From assembly GCA_002428495.1 (NCBI GenBank), contig DIWR01000018.1, positions 62,001 to 126,000 on the forward strand: DNA of 64,000 nucleotides, in the 5' to 3' direction. Under the pieces are notes generated by a model. That model was not told the origin of the DNA and searched no databases. It saw only the letters and a list, made by a program, of their open reading frames with translations. Of this stretch, positions 62,209 through 64,000 are shown in pieces; positions within the stretch are counted from its first letter, which is position 1, and each line of letters opens with the position of its first letter. The position numbers and the translations under genes are program-made. The DNA comes from Synergistaceae bacterium UBA6101 (GTDB taxonomy: Bacteria; Synergistota; Synergistia; Synergistales; Synergistaceae).

Positions 62209-62427
62209 CTACATGTGGTTTGAAGAATGGTTGTTTGTCCCATGTATGGATATCTGCCATGTTTTAACCGGGTCCTGTCCATTATAAAGAGTCAGCCTGA
62301 GCTGTTCTTTATTAATCCCGATCCGGTTTTCTCCCATTTTTGGCTGCCATGTCTGGGAAGCACTGCTTTTGTCCGCATAAACCATAAATATCAAAATGAT
62401 CATAATAAGAGCGAGGAACTTTTTCAT
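62209..62427 (-). pseudogene. Truncated L,D-transpeptidase (YkuD)-like remnant
   Basis: 72 aa from ATG 62427. A clear signal peptide (KKFLALIMIILIFMVYA) is followed by ENRIGINKEQLRLTLYNGQD and PVKTWQISI, which resembles the first beta strands of YkuD L,D-transpeptidase domains. The frame then ends after a short NNHSSNHM tail, with no catalytic HGT...SHGC region and only about 55 nt before the next gene. It may be a decayed gene or a small secreted peptide. Confidence 0.5.
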
Positions 62428-62567
62428 AAAGACACTCCCTGATAAATGATGCAACGTTAATTATAACAAACATTGAGAAATTTACTACTTGTAAGGTTTA
62501 CGCATAATGAAGTATCATAGCGGTTTGAACAGAATGAAAACAAATCTTTTATCAGGAGGCGGCTGTT

Positions 62568-63818
62568 GTGGATATCATCAGGGCACCGCGCGGAACGAGA
62601 GACATCCTTGGGGACGAATCATGGAAATGGGCTTTTGTAACAGGCATTTGCCGTGATGTGGCGGATGATTATGGTTATAAGGAGATCCATCTCCCTATAT
62701 TTGAACATACAGAGCTTTTTTGCAGAGGCGTTGGGGAAACGACCGATGTTGTAGAAAAAGAGATGTACACTTTTGAGGACAAGGGCGGAAGAAGTATAAC
62801 ATTAAGGCCGGAGCTTACAGCCTCTATGGTCCGCTCTTATCTGGAAAATGAAATGTATAAAGGTGCACAGCCCGCTAAACTCTGGTCGATCGGACCCATG
62901 TTCCGTTATGAAAGGCCGCAGAAGGGCCGTTACAGGCAGTTTGTACAGCTTGATATAGAGGCTCTCGGAGCACAGGATGCATATGTTGATCTTGAGGTGA
63001 TAGATTTTTCAATGGAACTCTATCGCCGACTTGGCCTTTCGAACCTTCAGGTCGTGCTTAACTCTGTAGGCTGTCCCAAGTGCCGTCCTGTTTACAGGAA
63101 GGCACTGCAGGAATTCTTGAAAACCAGATTCGACGAACTCTGTGACACATGCAAGAGCCGTTACGACAGGAACCCTCTCAGGATCCTTGACTGCAAAAGC
63201 CCAATATGCAAGGAGATAACGGAAACCGCTCCCGAAGTGATGGAGCACCTTTGCGGCGAATGCAAAGAACATTTCGAACAGCTGAAGAACGGCCTTGACC
63301 GGATCGGGGCAGTTGTGAAAATAGACAACAGGCTGGTCAGAGGACTAGATTACTATACTAAAACGGCATATGAGATCCTTTCCGGAGACCTCGGTTCACA
63401 GAACGCAGTCTGCGGCGGAGGAAGATATGACAATCTTTCAGAGGCTATCGGCGGGCCGCATGTTCCGGGTGTAGGGTTTGCATCGGGCATAGAGAGAGTC
63501 GTACTTACAATGGAAGCGCAGGGCTGCAGCTTTGGAAAAGAGCCTTCCAACAAGGTATATGTCGTGGCTGTGGAGCCTGAGGTCAGGATGGAGATCATGA
63601 ATCTTGTCCGTACGCTCAGGCAAAACCGCATCTCTGCCGACATGGACTACATGGGACGCAGTATGAAGAGCCAGATGAAGTCGGCAGGCAACTTTGCCGA
63701 ATATGCATGCATAATCGGCCGCGAAGAGCTCGACAAAAACATCATTACGTTTAAAGACCTCAAAGAGGGGACTCAGGAAGAACTAAGTCTCGAGTCGATC
63801 ATCAACAAACTAAAATAA
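62568..63818 (+). CDS. hisS: Histidyl-tRNA synthetase
   Basis: 416 aa class II synthetase. RGTRDILG at the start, the motif 2 region RYERPQKGRYRQFVQLD, the histidine-binding LVRGLDYYTKTAYE, and GGGRYDNLSEAIGG are complete. A C-terminal anticodon-binding domain follows. GTG 62568 lies 8 nt after AGGAGG. A zinc-like CPKC and CDTC...C pattern around 170-200 is seen in a subset of bacterial HisRS. The next gene is aspS, a common pairing. No T-box leader was found. Confidence 0.95.
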   Translation: MDIIRAPRGTRDILGDESWKWAFVTGICRDVADDYGYKEIHLPIFEHTELFCRGVGETTDVVEKEMYTFEDKGGRSITLRPELTASMVRSYLENEMYKGAQPAKLWSIGPMFRYERPQKGRYRQFVQLDIEALGAQDAYVDLEVIDFSMELYRRLGLSNLQVVLNSVGCPKCRPVYRKALQEFLKTRFDELCDTCKSRYDRNPLRILDCKSPICKEITETAPEVMEHLCGECKEHFEQLKNGLDRIGAVVKIDNRLVRGLDYYTKTAYEILSGDLGSQNAVCGGGRYDNLSEAIGGPHVPGVGFASGIERVVLTMEAQGCSFGKEPSNKVYVVAVEPEVRMEIMNLVRTLRQNRISADMDYMGRSMKSQMKSAGNFAEYACIIGREELDKNIITFKDLKEGTQEELSLESIINKLK

Positions 63819-63836
63819 TCTTGAAACGATTCATAT

Positions 63837-63877
63837 GAAACCCCTTTTGAATTATTAAGAGGTTTCCTTCTTTTTTC
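63837..63877 (+). terminator. Terminator after hisS
   Basis: GAAACC...CTT pairs with AAG.GGTTTC around a loop (one mismatch), followed by CCTTCTTTTTT. Weaker than the other terminators because of the mismatch. It may be partial, allowing read-through to aspS. Confidence 0.55.
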
Positions 63878-63934
63878 ATATATCTTTTGAAAAGAGAGAA
63901 ATTTTTACAGATCATTTTTGAAAGAGGGATTTTT

Positions 63935-64000
63935 ATGGAAAGATATTATGACTCATCCTGGCAGAGAACTATGTTCTGTGGAGAGCCGAGGCTTGAAGAT
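63935..64000 (+). CDS. aspS: Aspartyl-tRNA synthetase (N-terminal fragment)
   Basis: 22 codons at the right edge from ATG 63935, behind AAAGAGGGA. The opening, with RTMFCGEPRLED at residues 11-22, matches the usual AspRS start R-x-x-x-C-G-E-x-R, just before the OB-fold anticodon domain. The placement right after hisS supports the call. Only the first residues are seen. Confidence 0.75.
   Translation, partial: MERYYDSSWQRTMFCGEPRLED

Overview
The window reads as chromosomal DNA of an anaerobic, amino-acid-fermenting diderm bacterium, most likely a member of the Synergistota. This is inferred from the combination of a selenoprotein glycine reductase operon, an electron-transfer-flavoprotein-linked hydroxyacid dehydrogenase, many amino-acid and peptide catabolic genes, rubredoxin, a full Kdo/lipid A assembly cluster (a Gram-negative outer membrane), and Gram-positive-like cell biology genes (DivIVA, RNase Y, YmdB, YggS). 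Genes are densely packed with many 1-4 nt overlaps. I see no tRNA, rRNA, CRISPR array, insertion sequence or phage gene, so this looks like core genome.

Layout. 1-583: 5' part of a DapA-family lyase (minus strand). 676-6058: queD and folE2 (7-deazaguanine/pterin entry), an RlmI-like methyltransferase, a HAD phosphatase, a membrane-anchored HlyD-like protein, yggS and divIVA. 6066-10631: recG, RNase Y and ymdB. 10928-18539: a sodium:neurotransmitter-type transporter, then a consensus promoter and a single-aptamer glycine riboswitch controlling grdX-grdE-grdB-grdC-grdD. grdB is read through an in-frame UGA as selenocysteine. grdA and the thioredoxin genes are not here. 18648-19704 (minus): a methionine-type substrate-binding protein preceded by a strong promoter, a 27-codon methionine-rich leader ORF and an intrinsic terminator, which is the architecture of a methionine attenuator. 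19712-22973 (minus): an etfB-etfA-glcD unit resembling electron-confurcating lactate dehydrogenase. 23149-28827: transketolase, TrmI, QueH, a HypE-like protein, an Xaa-Pro peptidase and rubredoxin. 28900-30623: an HD hydrolase and a ZIP transporter.

30804-43171 is one long envelope operon: lpxI, lpxB, an MsbA-like exporter, an LpxK fused to an LpxB-like glycosyltransferase domain, kdsA, kdsD, waaA, an unrecognised conserved gene, kdsB and an ELM1-family protein. Together these make Kdo, build and phosphorylate lipid A, add Kdo and flip the product. 43287-49706 holds an exported rhodanese-like protein lacking catalytic cysteines, then an amino-acid set (two threonine-dehydratase-like enzymes, homoserine dehydrogenase, an alanine/ornithine-type racemase and an ornithine cyclodeaminase family protein). 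49901-59148: a potassium channel, an FAD dehydrogenase, leucyl aminopeptidase, an amidohydrolase, a cysteine desulfidase-like protein and RecD2. 59234-61578 (minus): a polar amino acid ABC importer whose binding protein and permease are fused. 61923-64000: a small conserved protein, a truncated L,D-transpeptidase-like remnant, hisS and the start of aspS.

Most notable: the Met-rich leader/terminator upstream of the MetQ-like gene (19464-19676); the riboswitch plus selenocysteine design of the grd operon; the LpxK fusion; the kdsD/waaA junction with one in-frame stop and no standard start codon; and the unassigned gene at 40024-41235 embedded in the Kdo pathway.
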